From: Rhodococcus oxybenzonivorans
Lineage (GTDB): Bacteria; Actinomycetota; Actinomycetes; Mycobacteriales; Mycobacteriaceae
Direction of reading: 5' to 3'
NCBI RefSeq assembly: GCF_003130705.1
Contig: NZ_CP021354.1
Location: forward strand, 806,001-870,000
DNA: 64,000 bases
Shown: positions 46,148 to 55,029 of the stretch, piece after piece
How the letters are laid out: each line of letters starts with the position of its first letter
Position numbering within the stretch: position 1 is the first letter of the stretch
Notes under the pieces: generated by a model
What the model saw: only the letters and a program-made list of their open reading frames with translations
What the model was told of the DNA's origin: nothing
Database searches by the model: none
Program-made: the position numbers and the translations under genes

Positions 46148-48349
46148 CTAGGAAGCGGACTTGCTGCCGACTCCGGGGCGGGTAGGTTGCAGCTCGTAGG
46201 TGATCAGGCGGGAGCTGTTGGCGACGACGGCGACGGAGGAGGCGTTGTGCAGAATGGCGGCGAGGACGGGAGACAAGGCGCCGCCGGCGCTGACGAGTAG
46301 GCCGATCGCATTGACCGCGATGGACATCGCGTAGTTCTGCTGAACCAATGCGACCGCGTGGGCACCGAGGTCGCGGACATCGAGGAGGCGGCGCAGGTCG
46401 TCGCTCGCCAGCGCCACATCGGCGGTTTCGACGGCGACGTCGGTACCGGCCAGGCCCATGGCGATCCCGATGTTCGCGGCGGCGAGCGCCGGCGCGTCGT
46501 TGGTGCCGTCACCGACCATCGCGACGGTGTACCCGTCGTCCTGCAAACGGCGAACCGCGTCGAGTTTGTCTTCCGGCATCACCTCGGCCTGCCACTCGTC
46601 GATGCCCAGTTCCGAAGCCACCGCCGCGGCCGTCATCGGATGGTCGCCGGTGAGCATCACGATCCTTCGGATACCGTCCGCCCGTAACCGTGACAACACC
46701 TCGAGCGCCTCGGGCCGCACCTCGTCACGGAGACTGATCAGCCCCACCAGCTTGCCGTCGACCGCCAACAGCAGCGGCGTCTCGGCCCGCTGCTGGAGTT
46801 TGCGTACCCAGTCGGCGGCGCGCTTCGACACGCGCACATTCTCGTCGCGCAGCAATCCTTCGCTGCCCAGGAGCAGCGTCCGCCCGTCCGCCCACGTGCG
46901 CATACCGAGGCCGACGAGGACCTCGCACTCTTCGTGCGGCGGGATCACGATGTGCCGTTCCTCGGTCGAGCGGATCACCGCCTCGGCGAGTGGATGCCGG
47001 GAATGAATTTCCGAGCTCGCCGCATAGGCAAGGACCCGTTCCGGCTCCCAATCCTTGGCGAAGGCAACCACATTCGTCACGATGGGGCGACCGATGGTCA
47101 GAGTGCCGGTCTTGTCGAAGACCATCGCGTCGACGCATCCGGCCTGCTCGAGGTGCGATCCGCCCTTGATCAGGATGCCGCGCCGGGCACCGTTGCCGAT
47201 GGCGGCGCTGATCGCCGTCGGCGTCGACAAACCGACCGCGCACGGGCACGCGATCAACAGCATCGTCATGGCGCGGCGGACATCACGGGTCAGGACGAGG
47301 GTCAGCGCGGACAAGGCGAAAGATGCCGGCACGAAACGGCGGGAGAAATTTTCACCGACGGTCTGGATCGGGGCGCGGTGCTCCTGAGCCTGCTCGACCT
47401 GCGAAATGATGCGTCCGATCGTCGTTTCGTTGCCCACCGCGGTGGCCCGGATGACGAGCCGTCCGCGCAGCACCACCGAACCCGCGTGCACGAGGTGTTC
47501 GGCCGAAGTGGCGATCGGCAGTGTTTCACCGGTGATCGCGGACTGGTCGACGATCGCCTCACCCTCCACCACGACACCATCCACGGGTATCGCGACGTGA
47601 TCGTGGACCACGACTTCGTCCCCCACCTGCAGCGAATCGACGTCCACCGAAACCTCGGTGCGGTCGGCCAGACGAATCCACGCGGTGTCCTGAGTGCCCT
47701 TGAGGAGATCGGAGATGGCGCGCCGGGTGCGGCGCAGGGTGAGTTCTTGGAGGTACTCACCGATGTTGAGCAACCACAGCACCGTCAGGGCCACCACGTT
47801 CTCCCGGAGAACCAGGCTGGCCACCGTCGCGGCGGAGACCAGAGCGTCGGTGCCCGCCGTGCGGTTTCCGGTCAGAGTGCGGAGTGCTCCTTTGAGGAAG
47901 GGGTAGCCGGTGAAGATGGTCGCGCCGGTGGCGAACACGCGGCTGGTCGGGCCGAGTAGAGGTGCGCGGCGCAGTCCGTATCGGCGGACTCCGAGCACGA
48001 GCAGGGCGGCGCCGCCGATGGCCATCCGCACGATGTCGGCGTTACCGACGTCGGCCGAGCGAGGGGAACGGTCCGGGACCAGCGCCCAGGGCGTCTCCTC
48101 GCCTGCAGCGATGGTGTCGAGCAACTCGGTGCGATCGAGCCGTTTCGGCGAATACCAGACCACCACCGACGCGGTCCGCGGATAGGCGTGCACGGCACGC
48201 ACCCCGGCGAGCTTTTCTATCGAATCTTCCAGGGCGACGGCCCGTCCCACACTCGCGCGGAGCCACGGCAGATGCACGCGGATTCTGCCCGCCGCATCCG
48301 ACAGGACTGCGACATCGTGCGAGATGTGCGTGGCCGGCTCGGCGGACAT
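46148..48349 (-). CDS. ctpC: P1B-type metal-exporting ATPase, CtpC-like
   Basis: A 733-residue P-type ATPase that pumps a transition metal out of the cytoplasm. An HMA-like N-terminal domain without CxxC (AGRIRVHLPWLRASVG) is followed by membrane helices and the phosphatase loop TGETLPI. The transport motif CPC is in LLIACPCAVGLSTPTA, the phosphorylated Asp in FDKTGTLT, the HP motif in SRHPLAEAV, and GDGTNDAPAL is the hinge. The sequence and the DUF1490 gene directly upstream match mycobacterial CtpC, which is tied to zinc and manganese efflux. The two genes are one base apart. It faces the metal-uptake operon tail to tail, so export and acquisition genes are physically paired. Confidence 0.88.
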   Translation of the reverse strand: MSAEPATHISHDVAVLSDAAGRIRVHLPWLRASVGRAVALEDSIEKLAGVRAVHAYPRTASVVVWYSPKRLDRTELLDTIAAGEETPWALVPDRSPRSADVGNADIVRMAIGGAALLVLGVRRYGLRRAPLLGPTSRVFATGATIFTGYPFLKGALRTLTGNRTAGTDALVSAATVASLVLRENVVALTVLWLLNIGEYLQELTLRRTRRAISDLLKGTQDTAWIRLADRTEVSVDVDSLQVGDEVVVHDHVAIPVDGVVVEGEAIVDQSAITGETLPIATSAEHLVHAGSVVLRGRLVIRATAVGNETTIGRIISQVEQAQEHRAPIQTVGENFSRRFVPASFALSALTLVLTRDVRRAMTMLLIACPCAVGLSTPTAISAAIGNGARRGILIKGGSHLEQAGCVDAMVFDKTGTLTIGRPIVTNVVAFAKDWEPERVLAYAASSEIHSRHPLAEAVIRSTEERHIVIPPHEECEVLVGLGMRTWADGRTLLLGSEGLLRDENVRVSKRAADWVRKLQQRAETPLLLAVDGKLVGLISLRDEVRPEALEVLSRLRADGIRRIVMLTGDHPMTAAAVASELGIDEWQAEVMPEDKLDAVRRLQDDGYTVAMVGDGTNDAPALAAANIGIAMGLAGTDVAVETADVALASDDLRRLLDVRDLGAHAVALVQQNYAMSIAVNAIGLLVSAGGALSPVLAAILHNASSVAVVANSSRLITYELQPTRPGVGSKSAS

Positions 48350-48350
48350 G

Positions 48351-48650
48351 TCAGTGTGTGTGACCGTGACCGGTGTCCGGCTCCGCCGGCGGGGGAACTT
48401 CCTCGCCGATCCTGCCCTTGGCCTCGGCGATGACGTCGGCCACCTTCAGCCTTGCCGACTCCGCGCCCTCCTCCGCCTTCCGGGTCCCGCGCAGTCCCCA
48501 CGCGGTCACGGTGACCGCAGTCTCGTGGAAGGGCGCCTTCGCGACCGCTTTGCGGGCCGCGTTGTACGCGGCGACACCGACAGCGCCGGTGACCACGGTG
48601 GAGGCAGCTTTGGCGAGCAGCATGTGAAGGGCCATGACCCATGGTCGCAC
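48351..48650 (-). CDS. DUF1490 / PacL-like metal chaperone of the P1B ATPase
   Basis: A 99-residue protein of the DUF1490 family. A hydrophobic N-terminal segment (KAASTVVTGAVGVAAYNAAR) is followed by a charged amphipathic region (EGAESARLKVADVIAEAKGR) and a His-rich end, DTGHGHTH. The mycobacterial relative beside CtpC, PacL1, uses its C-terminal acidic/His motif to bind zinc and supports the pump in membrane foci; the same role is likely here. The start is uncertain: GTG 48650, ATG 48635 and ATG 48623 are all in frame, and none has a strong ribosome site. One base separates it from the ATPase start. Confidence 0.8.
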   Translation of the reverse strand: MRPWVMALHMLLAKAASTVVTGAVGVAAYNAARKAVAKAPFHETAVTVTAWGLRGTRKAEEGAESARLKVADVIAEAKGRIGEEVPPPAEPDTGHGHTH

Positions 48651-48674
48651 CCACAGCTCGAAATCGCACGAAGA

Positions 48675-49058
48675 CTAGTGTTTCGCTTCTTCGACTCTGT
48701 TGCGCAAGAAGATGAGCGGGAGGACGAGCGTGGCGATGGCGGTGACGAGCCACACGATCAGTGTGGCGAAAACCCACGACTGCCACCCGGAGATGGACAT
48801 GGCACCGAACAGGTTGACCAACACCAGTGAGACGAAGGTGGATACCAAACCGATTCCCCCGAGGAAAGCAGGAGCGTTTCGTTCGGCCACTTTGGTGATG
48901 AAGGGCGCGAGGATGCTTTGCGCCAACGCGAAGAGCACCACAGTGCCGATGAATCCTGCGACGGTGATCGATACCTCGGGCAGAAGCCACACCGCCGCGA
49001 GAAGGCCGATCGCTGCCGAGCCGAGGAAGATGACGGCCCGGAGGAGAAATCGAATCAT
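48675..49058 (-). CDS. Four-helix membrane protein, holin-IV/DUF-like
   Basis: A 127-residue, almost wholly hydrophobic protein with four predicted membrane helices: FLLRAVIFLGSAAIGLLAAV, ITVAGFIGTVVLFALAQSIL, GIGLVSTFVSLVLVNLFGA and WVFATLIVWLVTAIATLVLP. It ends in a short charged tail (RNRVEEAKH). It looks like the widespread phage-holin-superfamily-IV-type or mycobacterial small membrane proteins, but no function is known. It lies upstream of the DUF1490-ctpC pair on the same strand with a 24-base gap, so it could share their transcript. Confidence 0.65.
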   Translation of the reverse strand: MIRFLLRAVIFLGSAAIGLLAAVWLLPEVSITVAGFIGTVVLFALAQSILAPFITKVAERNAPAFLGGIGLVSTFVSLVLVNLFGAMSISGWQSWVFATLIVWLVTAIATLVLPLIFLRNRVEEAKH

Positions 49059-49318
49059 GAGTCGATCCTTTGCGTCGCAGGGTCAACAGATCACGGTCAG
49101 GAGTACGCCCTCGCGGTGAAGGATCAGCGGTTCGGCCGGGAGCCGAGGGCCGCTGGTTCTGACATACGTCATTGTCTCTCCCACGTGACCGTCTCGCGGC
49201 AAGTTGACGATCTCTGCGACTCGACCAGCGGCCGCACGGCCCCGCCGAATCCGGGAGGAATGCCTGCCGTTCCGGCGCCTGCGTGCGACGATGGGAAGTA
49301 CTTCGGGAGTGATGGGGT

Positions 49319-50317
49319 ATGTCGAACCGCCGTGTGACGGGTGCAGCGATCTACACGGCCGCGCTGCTCGCGGCCGTAGCGACGGTCACGCTTGCCGTAC
49401 GAGTGGTGCCCGCCTCGGATGCCGGGAGAAGCGCTCCCGAGCCGGGAACGGGTGCCACTCGGGCACTGATCGTCATTGCTGTTTTCGCAGTCGTGATCGC
49501 GGCGATCGCACTCGCGGCTGCTCTGCAAGGTGGGCGCCCCCGGGTGGCCCCTGGTGAGCCGCCGGCCGATGCGGTCGAGCGGGCATTCTCTGCGAAGTCG
49601 CGCAGACAGATCCTCGCGTGGACGGCCGGTGCCTGTGTCCTCGTGATCGCCGCGTATCTCCTCGGCTCCGCCGGTGGCAACGAGCCCCCCGCCCGGGAGG
49701 CTCCGGCCGCCACCGAGTCCGGGGGCAACTCCGAATCACCGTCCGAAGCCACTCCGCCCGAGGCGTTGCGTCCCACGTCCGACAGCGCACAAGCCCGCAG
49801 CGATCAAGCCGAACTATGGACTGCCGCAGCCATAGTCGGACCCGTGCTGGTCACCTTGCTCATACTGGGTGCGGCGGCCCGACGCCCTGTGGTCGTGGGC
49901 CGTGAGGTACCGACTCCGGTCGATATCGACACCGCCTCGGCCGCGGCGCAGTCACTGGTGCGTGCCGCGGAGGAGGGTCTCGCGGCGGTCGTCACGACGG
50001 AGATGCCGCCGCGGGAGGCCATCATCGCCAGCTACGCCGCCATGGAAGACGCCCTTCGGCGGGCGCCGGGCGCCGAACCCCGAGATTCGGATACGCCGTC
50101 GGAAGTGCTTGCCCGGGCGGTGCAACTCGGTGTGCTGCGCTCGGAGGCTGCAGCGCCGTTGGTTCGTCTGTTCGCCGAGGCCCGGTTCAGCCGGCATCCG
50201 ATGGACGAACGTCATCGCGCTGAGGCGGTCGACCTGCTCAGGCGTGTGCTGGACGATGTCGGGGCGCAGCGCCGTGCGAATGACCTCGGGAGCAACACGT
50301 GCTCGCCATTGCCGTGA
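49319..50317 (+). CDS. Membrane protein with DUF4129-like C-terminus
   Basis: A 332-residue protein with three membrane helices: near residues 8-27, 49-68 (LIVIAVFAVVIAAIALAAAL) and 101-118, plus a fourth at about 170-186. A Glu/Ser/Pro-rich outer loop lies between them. The cytoplasmic C-terminus contains EMPPREAIIASYAAMEDALR and FSRHPMDERHRAEAVDLLRR, which fit DUF4129. It heads a five-gene run with MoxR and DUF58 partners, a set common in actinobacteria and thought to act in assembly or activation of cell-surface proteins. GGGAG lies before the ATG. The function is unknown. Confidence 0.75.
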   Translation: MSNRRVTGAAIYTAALLAAVATVTLAVRVVPASDAGRSAPEPGTGATRALIVIAVFAVVIAAIALAAALQGGRPRVAPGEPPADAVERAFSAKSRRQILAWTAGACVLVIAAYLLGSAGGNEPPAREAPAATESGGNSESPSEATPPEALRPTSDSAQARSDQAELWTAAAIVGPVLVTLLILGAAARRPVVVGREVPTPVDIDTASAAAQSLVRAAEEGLAAVVTTEMPPREAIIASYAAMEDALRRAPGAEPRDSDTPSEVLARAVQLGVLRSEAAAPLVRLFAEARFSRHPMDERHRAEAVDLLRRVLDDVGAQRRANDLGSNTCSPLP

Positions 50318-50781
50318 TCGGGATCGCGGCAGTACTGGCCGTGGAGATTCCGCTCGTCGTATCCGGTCGGGACAACGTTGCGGTCGTGGTGGCGGGGGCC
50401 GTGACCGCCCTCGTGCTCTTCGAGGTTCGGCGGCGGATGTCGCAGGAGGACGACGACGATGTGGTGGCGGGTCCGGAAGCCGATCGGGCCGAGGCGATGA
50501 GCCGCTGGCTGACGCGCACGGAGTCGCTGATCAGCTGGGCGGACGGCACCCGCGGAGACTGGGACCACCATCTGCGTCCACTGCTTGCCCGCGAATTCCA
50601 ACAGTCCACCGGGCAGCGAAAGGGCGTCGACCCGGCCGCGACTACCGCCGCCGGGCGAGTGTTCTTCGGTGACCTGTGGCAGTGGGTGGATCCCGACGAC
50701 GTCCGCCGTTCCGACCGGACCGAACCCGGCCCCGGTCGCGACGTGCTCGACCGGATACTTCAACGGTTGGAGTTGCTGTGA
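50299..50781 (+). CDS. Small membrane protein of the MoxR-DUF58 cluster
   Basis: A 160-residue protein with two N-terminal membrane helices (LAIAVIGIAAVLAVEIPLVV and VAVVVAGAVTALVLFEV), then a cytoplasmic part with an acidic patch (QEDDDDVVAGPEADR) and a conserved-looking LLAREFQQSTGQR. It starts at a GTG inside the upstream gene (19-base overlap) and ends in a GTGA overlap with the MoxR gene, so it is firmly part of that operon. Proteins of this kind recur at this spot, but no function is recognised. Confidence 0.75.
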   Translation: MLAIAVIGIAAVLAVEIPLVVSGRDNVAVVVAGAVTALVLFEVRRRMSQEDDDDVVAGPEADRAEAMSRWLTRTESLISWADGTRGDWDHHLRPLLAREFQQSTGQRKGVDPAATTAAGRVFFGDLWQWVDPDDVRRSDRTEPGPGRDVLDRILQRLELL

Positions 50782-51734
50782 CCCTCCCCGCCCAGATGAC
50801 CACCGCCCGCGCTCAGGCCGTTCTGGCGGAAGTCGAACGTGCCGTGGTGGGGAAACACGACGAACTGACGTCGATCCTGCTCGCGGTCCTCTCGGGTGGC
50901 CACGTACTGATCGAGGATCTGCCGGGGCTGGGAAAAACTCTGGTTGCCCGGTCGTTCGCGGCCGCACTCGGGCTGGACTTCACCCGCGTGCAGTTCACCC
51001 CGGACCTGCTGCCTGCCGACCTGCTCGGCGCCACCATCTACGACATGCCGTCAGGGCGGTTCGAGTTCCGTCCCGGTCCCATCTTCACCAACCTTCTCCT
51101 GGCCGACGAGATCAACCGCACCCCGCCGAAAACCCAGGCTGCTCTACTCGAGGCGATGGCAGAGGGGCAGGTGAGTGTCGACGGCACGACGCGGATCCTG
51201 CCGCGACCGTTCATCGTGCTGGCCACCGACAATCCCATCGAGTACGAGGGCACGTATCCGTTGCCCGAGGCCCAGCTCGATCGCTTCGCCCTGCGGTTGC
51301 GGCTCGGGTACCTGACCGAGAAGGACGAGCAGGAGATGCTGCAACGCCGTCTCGACCGGGGATCGGCTCCGGTGGTGGTCCAGCAGGTGGTCGACGCCGC
51401 GGATCTGCAGGCGATGCGCGAATCGCTCGAGGAGGTCAGCGTCCATCGTGACGTCCTCGGCTACGTGGTCGCTCTCGCGAACGCCACCCGTCAGCATCCG
51501 CAGGTAGAAGTGGGGGCCAGCCCACGTGCCGAATTGGACCTGGTGCAGTTGGCCCGGGCCCGGGCGCTCCTCGCGGGGCGCGATTTCGTGATTCCGGAGG
51601 ACATCAAGGCGCTGGCAGTCCCCGCGGTCGCCCATCGGATCAGTCTGCGACCGGAAATGTGGGTGCGGCGTGTCCGCAGCGAGGATGTCCTGACCGAATT
51701 GCTCCGACGGTTGCCCGTGCCGAGGGCACGATGA
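50778..51734 (+). CDS. MoxR-family AAA+ ATPase
   Basis: A 318-residue AAA+ chaperone-like ATPase. Walker A is EDLPGLGKTLVA, Walker B is NLLLADEINRTPPKTQAALL (also the MoxR signature), sensor 1 is FIVLATDNPIEYEGTYPLPE, and the C-terminal lid follows. It usually works with a DUF58/VWA-like protein, encoded next, in maturation of partner enzymes or envelope proteins. GTG start overlapping the previous stop; an ATG six codons in (MTTARAQAV) is an alternative. Four bases overlap the next gene. Confidence 0.92.
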   Translation: MTLPAQMTTARAQAVLAEVERAVVGKHDELTSILLAVLSGGHVLIEDLPGLGKTLVARSFAAALGLDFTRVQFTPDLLPADLLGATIYDMPSGRFEFRPGPIFTNLLLADEINRTPPKTQAALLEAMAEGQVSVDGTTRILPRPFIVLATDNPIEYEGTYPLPEAQLDRFALRLRLGYLTEKDEQEMLQRRLDRGSAPVVVQQVVDAADLQAMRESLEEVSVHRDVLGYVVALANATRQHPQVEVGASPRAELDLVQLARARALLAGRDFVIPEDIKALAVPAVAHRISLRPEMWVRRVRSEDVLTELLRRLPVPRAR

Positions 51735-52963
51735 CCGAGCACGTTCTCACCCGGCACGACCTGACGTGGCGGGCGTCGCCCGCCGCCCGCATCCTCGCGA
51801 CCTGTGCGGCCGTCGCGCTCACGGTCGCCGTGGTGGGCCGCTGGTGGGAGTTGATCGCATTCGCGGCACCGATGCTCGGTGCTCTCGGCGCGGTGGTGTG
51901 GTTGCCGCCGCGGGCAACTGGAATCCGCGTCCGATCGAACACTCCCGCGTTGCGGTGCTTCGAATCGGAATCGGTGCAGTGTGCAGCCGAGGTGACGACG
52001 GTCGGCGGCGGCGCGCGGCTCGACGTGTCGCCTGCGCGCTCCGACGGCTACACGGTCGACGACGTCGGCGACGGGTATCGGATCACCGCCCACCGGTGGG
52101 GTCGCTACGAACCCGCACTGCACATCACGGCGCAGGCGTGCGGAGGTTTGCTCAGCGCAGCACTCGAGGTACCCGTGACCGAACTCCGGGTATTTCCGCT
52201 GGCGCCGCCGCTACCGACCCCGCTGCCCCATCGCGCGCTTCCCGACCGAATCGGAGCGCACCGCACCCGCCGGTACGGGTCCGGCGTCGAATTCGGTGAC
52301 ATCCGGCCGCATGCACCGGGAGATCCACTGCGAAGCATCAATTGGCGGGTCAGTGCCCGACGCGGGCGACTGCACGTGACGGAGCGCATCATGGACCGCG
52401 CAGCCGACGTCGTCGCAGTACTCGACACCACGCCGCAGGCGCCCGGCCCCGCAGCGGACAGCCTGCAGCGCACCGTCCGTGGCGCCACCCAGGTGGTGCA
52501 ATCGGCACTGCAACGGGGAGATCGGGCCGGGGTGGTGGTCAGTGGCTCGCGCCTGCGATGGCTCGGTGCCGACATCGGCCGTCGCCAGTTCTACCGCATC
52601 CTCGACACTGTTCTGGACGCCGGCGGCACGTCCGGTGGCACCCTTGTTCCGCGGGCAGCGCTACCACCCACTGCCGTGGTGATCGCCTTCTCCACCATGC
52701 TCGACACCAACTTCGCGCTGTCGCTGCTCGAGCTGCGCCGCCGGGGCCACGTCGTCGTCGCCGTCGACGTACTGCGAGGTCCGCCGTTCGAGGTCGAACT
52801 CGATCAGATGTCCGCCCGGATGTGGAAGCTCGAACGGCGGAACATGTACCGGAACATGAGCGTTCTGGGTGTCCCCGTGGTCGCGTGGGAAGACGACTCG
52901 GCATTAGATCTCGCCCTCACTCTGGCGGATCGAGCCCAGCGCCCTCAGGGGGTGGCCAGATGA
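51731..52963 (+). CDS. DUF58 domain protein
   Basis: A 410-residue protein with two N-terminal membrane helices (AARILATCAAVALTVAVVG and LIAFAAPMLGALGAVVWL) and a DUF58 region. The DUF58 hallmark is YGSGVEFGDIRPHAPGDPLR followed by SINWRVSARRGRLHVTE. The C-terminal third is VWA-like, with VVAVLDTTPQAPG and VVIAFSTMLDTNFALSLLEL. It is the standard partner of the MoxR ATPase just upstream; the ATGA overlap supports joint expression. The substrate of the pair is unknown. Confidence 0.88.
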   Translation: MTEHVLTRHDLTWRASPAARILATCAAVALTVAVVGRWWELIAFAAPMLGALGAVVWLPPRATGIRVRSNTPALRCFESESVQCAAEVTTVGGGARLDVSPARSDGYTVDDVGDGYRITAHRWGRYEPALHITAQACGGLLSAALEVPVTELRVFPLAPPLPTPLPHRALPDRIGAHRTRRYGSGVEFGDIRPHAPGDPLRSINWRVSARRGRLHVTERIMDRAADVVAVLDTTPQAPGPAADSLQRTVRGATQVVQSALQRGDRAGVVVSGSRLRWLGADIGRRQFYRILDTVLDAGGTSGGTLVPRAALPPTAVVIAFSTMLDTNFALSLLELRRRGHVVVAVDVLRGPPFEVELDQMSARMWKLERRNMYRNMSVLGVPVVAWEDDSALDLALTLADRAQRPQGVAR

Positions 52964-53283
52964 AGTGGGCCGCAGTTCTGGCAGTGCAGGGAGCGATGGT
53001 CGCACTCGTCCTGGGTGATGCATCCGTTCTGGCAGCCGCGACGGCGGGTATCGCGGCAACCGCGCTGCTTCTCGTCGCATTTACGGGACCGGCACCCGGA
53101 TTCCGGACGCTGATGGTGTGCGCGGCAGTGGCGGGTGCTACTGCTTACCTCGTCACCACAGTCCCGGTGGGTCCGCGATGGTGGTCGTTACTCGGACCGG
53201 TTGCCGTCGTGGTGTTGTTCTGCATCGCCGCGGCTCCCTACGTTCGAAAACGCAGCACCGCTCAGAATCGGCGGATGCTGTAG
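52960..53283 (+). CDS. Small membrane protein ending the MoxR-DUF58 operon
   Basis: A 107-residue protein with four closely spaced hydrophobic segments (LAVQGAMVALVLGDASVLAA, ATALLLVAFTG, TLMVCAAVAGATAYLVTTV and WSLLGPVAVVVLFCIAAAP) and a basic C-terminus. The ATG overlaps the DUF58 stop (ATGA). Its last 22 bases overlap the end of the converging NlpC/P60 gene. The family is unknown; a membrane role with the upstream genes is likely from position only. Confidence 0.7.
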   Translation: MKWAAVLAVQGAMVALVLGDASVLAAATAGIAATALLLVAFTGPAPGFRTLMVCAAVAGATAYLVTTVPVGPRWWSLLGPVAVVVLFCIAAAPYVRKRSTAQNRRML

Positions 53284-53786
53284 ATGTGGAACTGTGACAG
53301 CGGGGCAAGGCCCACAGGCACTCCGCGTCCGTAGGCATTGAAGACCTGGCCGAAGCCGGCATAGATACCGATGTGCGACGCATCCGGATTGAGAACCACG
53401 ATGTCGCCGGGAGCCAGAGCCCACAGCGGAATCCGGGCGCCCACCTCGGCCTGCTCCCATGTGGTGCGCGGAAGCCTGACCCCCGCTTGCCGGAATGCCC
53501 ACTGCACGAGTCCCGAACAGTCCCAGGCATCCGGGCCCGTTCCGCCCCACAGGTAGGGCTTACCGGTCTGGGTGACCGCTGCCGCCAGCGCGGCGAGACC
53601 GGTGGGCGTCGGGATCGGTGTGGGAAGAATTGCGGATCCGCTGGAACTGCCCGCTGTGCTTCCACTGTCGGCGCTGCCGGCGACCGGTGCCGCATGGGAG
53701 GGAAACGCCGTCAGGGCGGCCGCGCAGAAGGTCAGTGCTCCCGCTACCACTGCGCGTCGTACGGGAAGATGCCTGCGCTGGGACAC
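53262..53786 (-). CDS. NlpC/P60 cell-wall peptidase
   Basis: A 174-residue secreted peptidoglycan hydrolase, short for the family and without extra binding domains. The N-terminal signal peptide is Arg-rich then hydrophobic (RRAVVAGALTFCAAALTAFP, cut after SHA). The P60 domain starts at about residue 70: TGKPYLWGGTGPDAWDCSGL has the catalytic Cys in DCSG, and DASHIGIYAGFGQVFNA has the catalytic His. It cleaves bonds in the peptide stems. The start is a GTG (VSQRRHLPV) with GGGGGA five bases before it; the longer frame would add sequence lacking a signal-like pattern. Confidence 0.88.
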   Translation of the reverse strand: MSQRRHLPVRRAVVAGALTFCAAALTAFPSHAAPVAGSADSGSTAGSSSGSAILPTPIPTPTGLAALAAAVTQTGKPYLWGGTGPDAWDCSGLVQWAFRQAGVRLPRTTWEQAEVGARIPLWALAPGDIVVLNPDASHIGIYAGFGQVFNAYGRGVPVGLAPLSQFHIYSIRRF

Positions 53787-53947
53787 GGAGTCCCCCTTCG
53801 TTTGCTCCTGCTCCGTGGAAGGCGTGCACCACCTGTTCCCCCGGCGGTGCACGCCCATGTTGCGTCACGGGAAGCGTACAAAGTGTCGCGCGAGTGTGCT
53901 TGGCATTTGCTGATATCCGCGCCGAAGCGCCGGTACGGTCCCGGCCG

Positions 53948-54814
53948 TCACCGCCCGGCGATGGTCAGCACCACGTCGGCCAGGGCAGGGGAGTGATCAC
54001 GCTCGGGAACGGTGGCCGAGATCAGCAGGAGCCCGGCCTCTTTCCAGATGCGGGCGTGCAACGTCTCGCCGGGAAACACCACACCTGCGAATCGCGCTCG
54101 GAAGCCCGCGACCAGCGACGCGTCGGAGTCCAGCATCGTGTCGACCACCGCCTTGCACACCATTCCGTAGGTGCACAGCCCATGAAGAATCGGCGCCGGA
54201 AAACCGGCGGCGGCCGCGAACTGCGGATCGGAATGCAAAGGATTGCGGTCACCACACATTCGATACATCAACGCCTGTTGCGGGAGCACGGGAATGTCGA
54301 CCTCGGCGTCGGACGGGCGGTCCGGCAACTCGACGGACTGCGACGGCCCGCGCTCGCCGCCGAATCCACCCTCGCCTCGGGCGAAAATGGACGAGCGGCT
54401 GGTCCAGAGCGGCGCGCCGTCGATATCGGTGGTGGCCGACTCCTGGACGATGACCGCGGCCTTTCCCTTGTCCCACACCTCCGCGATGCGGGTTGTCGTG
54501 CGAGCCTTACCCTCCGGCGGAAGCGGCCGGTGCACGGTCACCTCTTGGCTGCCGTGGACCACTTTCGCGAGATCGATGTCGACACCGGGGAAGGACACCT
54601 GCGGAGCGTCGGTGGCATGAAAATTGGCCGCGACCGTCGCGAAAGTGGGTAGCACCTGAGGGGTGCGGTCCGTGAGGTAGCGCAGCTCCTTCTCATCCAG
54701 CGGACGGGAACCCGCACCGAGGGCGAGATGGTAGTGCTGCACGTCGGACGCGGTCCAGGCGAACTCGAGCGTGGGCAGTTCGGCGCCGATGGCGATATTC
54801 GGGTCAATGGGCAT
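53948..54814 (-). CDS. MaoC-family (R)-enoyl-CoA hydratase of steroid catabolism
   Basis: A 288-residue double hot-dog hydratase that resembles the C-terminal part of 17-beta-HSD4 and Rv3538 (ChsH3) of M. tuberculosis. The hydratase-2 motif is in YRMCGDRNPLHSDPQFA, giving catalytic Asp and His, followed by FPAPILHGLCTYG. It hydrates an enoyl-CoA during side-chain or ring breakdown. It is transcribed away from hsaE, with a KstR box in the gap. In M. tuberculosis a kstD gene lies in between, but here it does not. The start at MPIDPNIAIG is chosen over a longer frame because GAGGG lies upstream and the extension looks non-coding. Confidence 0.82.
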   Translation of the reverse strand: MPIDPNIAIGAELPTLEFAWTASDVQHYHLALGAGSRPLDEKELRYLTDRTPQVLPTFATVAANFHATDAPQVSFPGVDIDLAKVVHGSQEVTVHRPLPPEGKARTTTRIAEVWDKGKAAVIVQESATTDIDGAPLWTSRSSIFARGEGGFGGERGPSQSVELPDRPSDAEVDIPVLPQQALMYRMCGDRNPLHSDPQFAAAAGFPAPILHGLCTYGMVCKAVVDTMLDSDASLVAGFRARFAGVVFPGETLHARIWKEAGLLLISATVPERDHSPALADVVLTIAGR

Positions 54815-54882
54815 GCGAGGCGTCCCTCTTCTGTGTGAGGGGGATGGCTGCGACCACCGTGTCGGATTCGTGCTTGCCCATG

Positions 54883-54896
54883 TAGAACACGTTATA
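54883..54896. promoter_or_regulatory. KstR operator
   Basis: TAGAACACGTTATA fits the KstR palindrome TNNAACNNGTTNNA at every fixed base. It lies in the gap between the MaoC hydratase and hsaE, 68 bases before the former, so one site could control both directions. KstR is the TetR-type repressor of cholesterol catabolism, released by a steroid-CoA thioester. The same 14 bases recur at 59926. Confidence 0.85.
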
Positions 54897-55029
54897 GAAT
54901 GATGGGGTTGTCGGTCCATTCTCACTGCCAGGAAGTGTTGGGGACGGCAGCGCACCGGACGAGAACACATGGCATCGAATGTTCCGGGCGTGCGCACTCA
55001 CGTCAGTTTTCAGGGAAGGCACACAGAAC

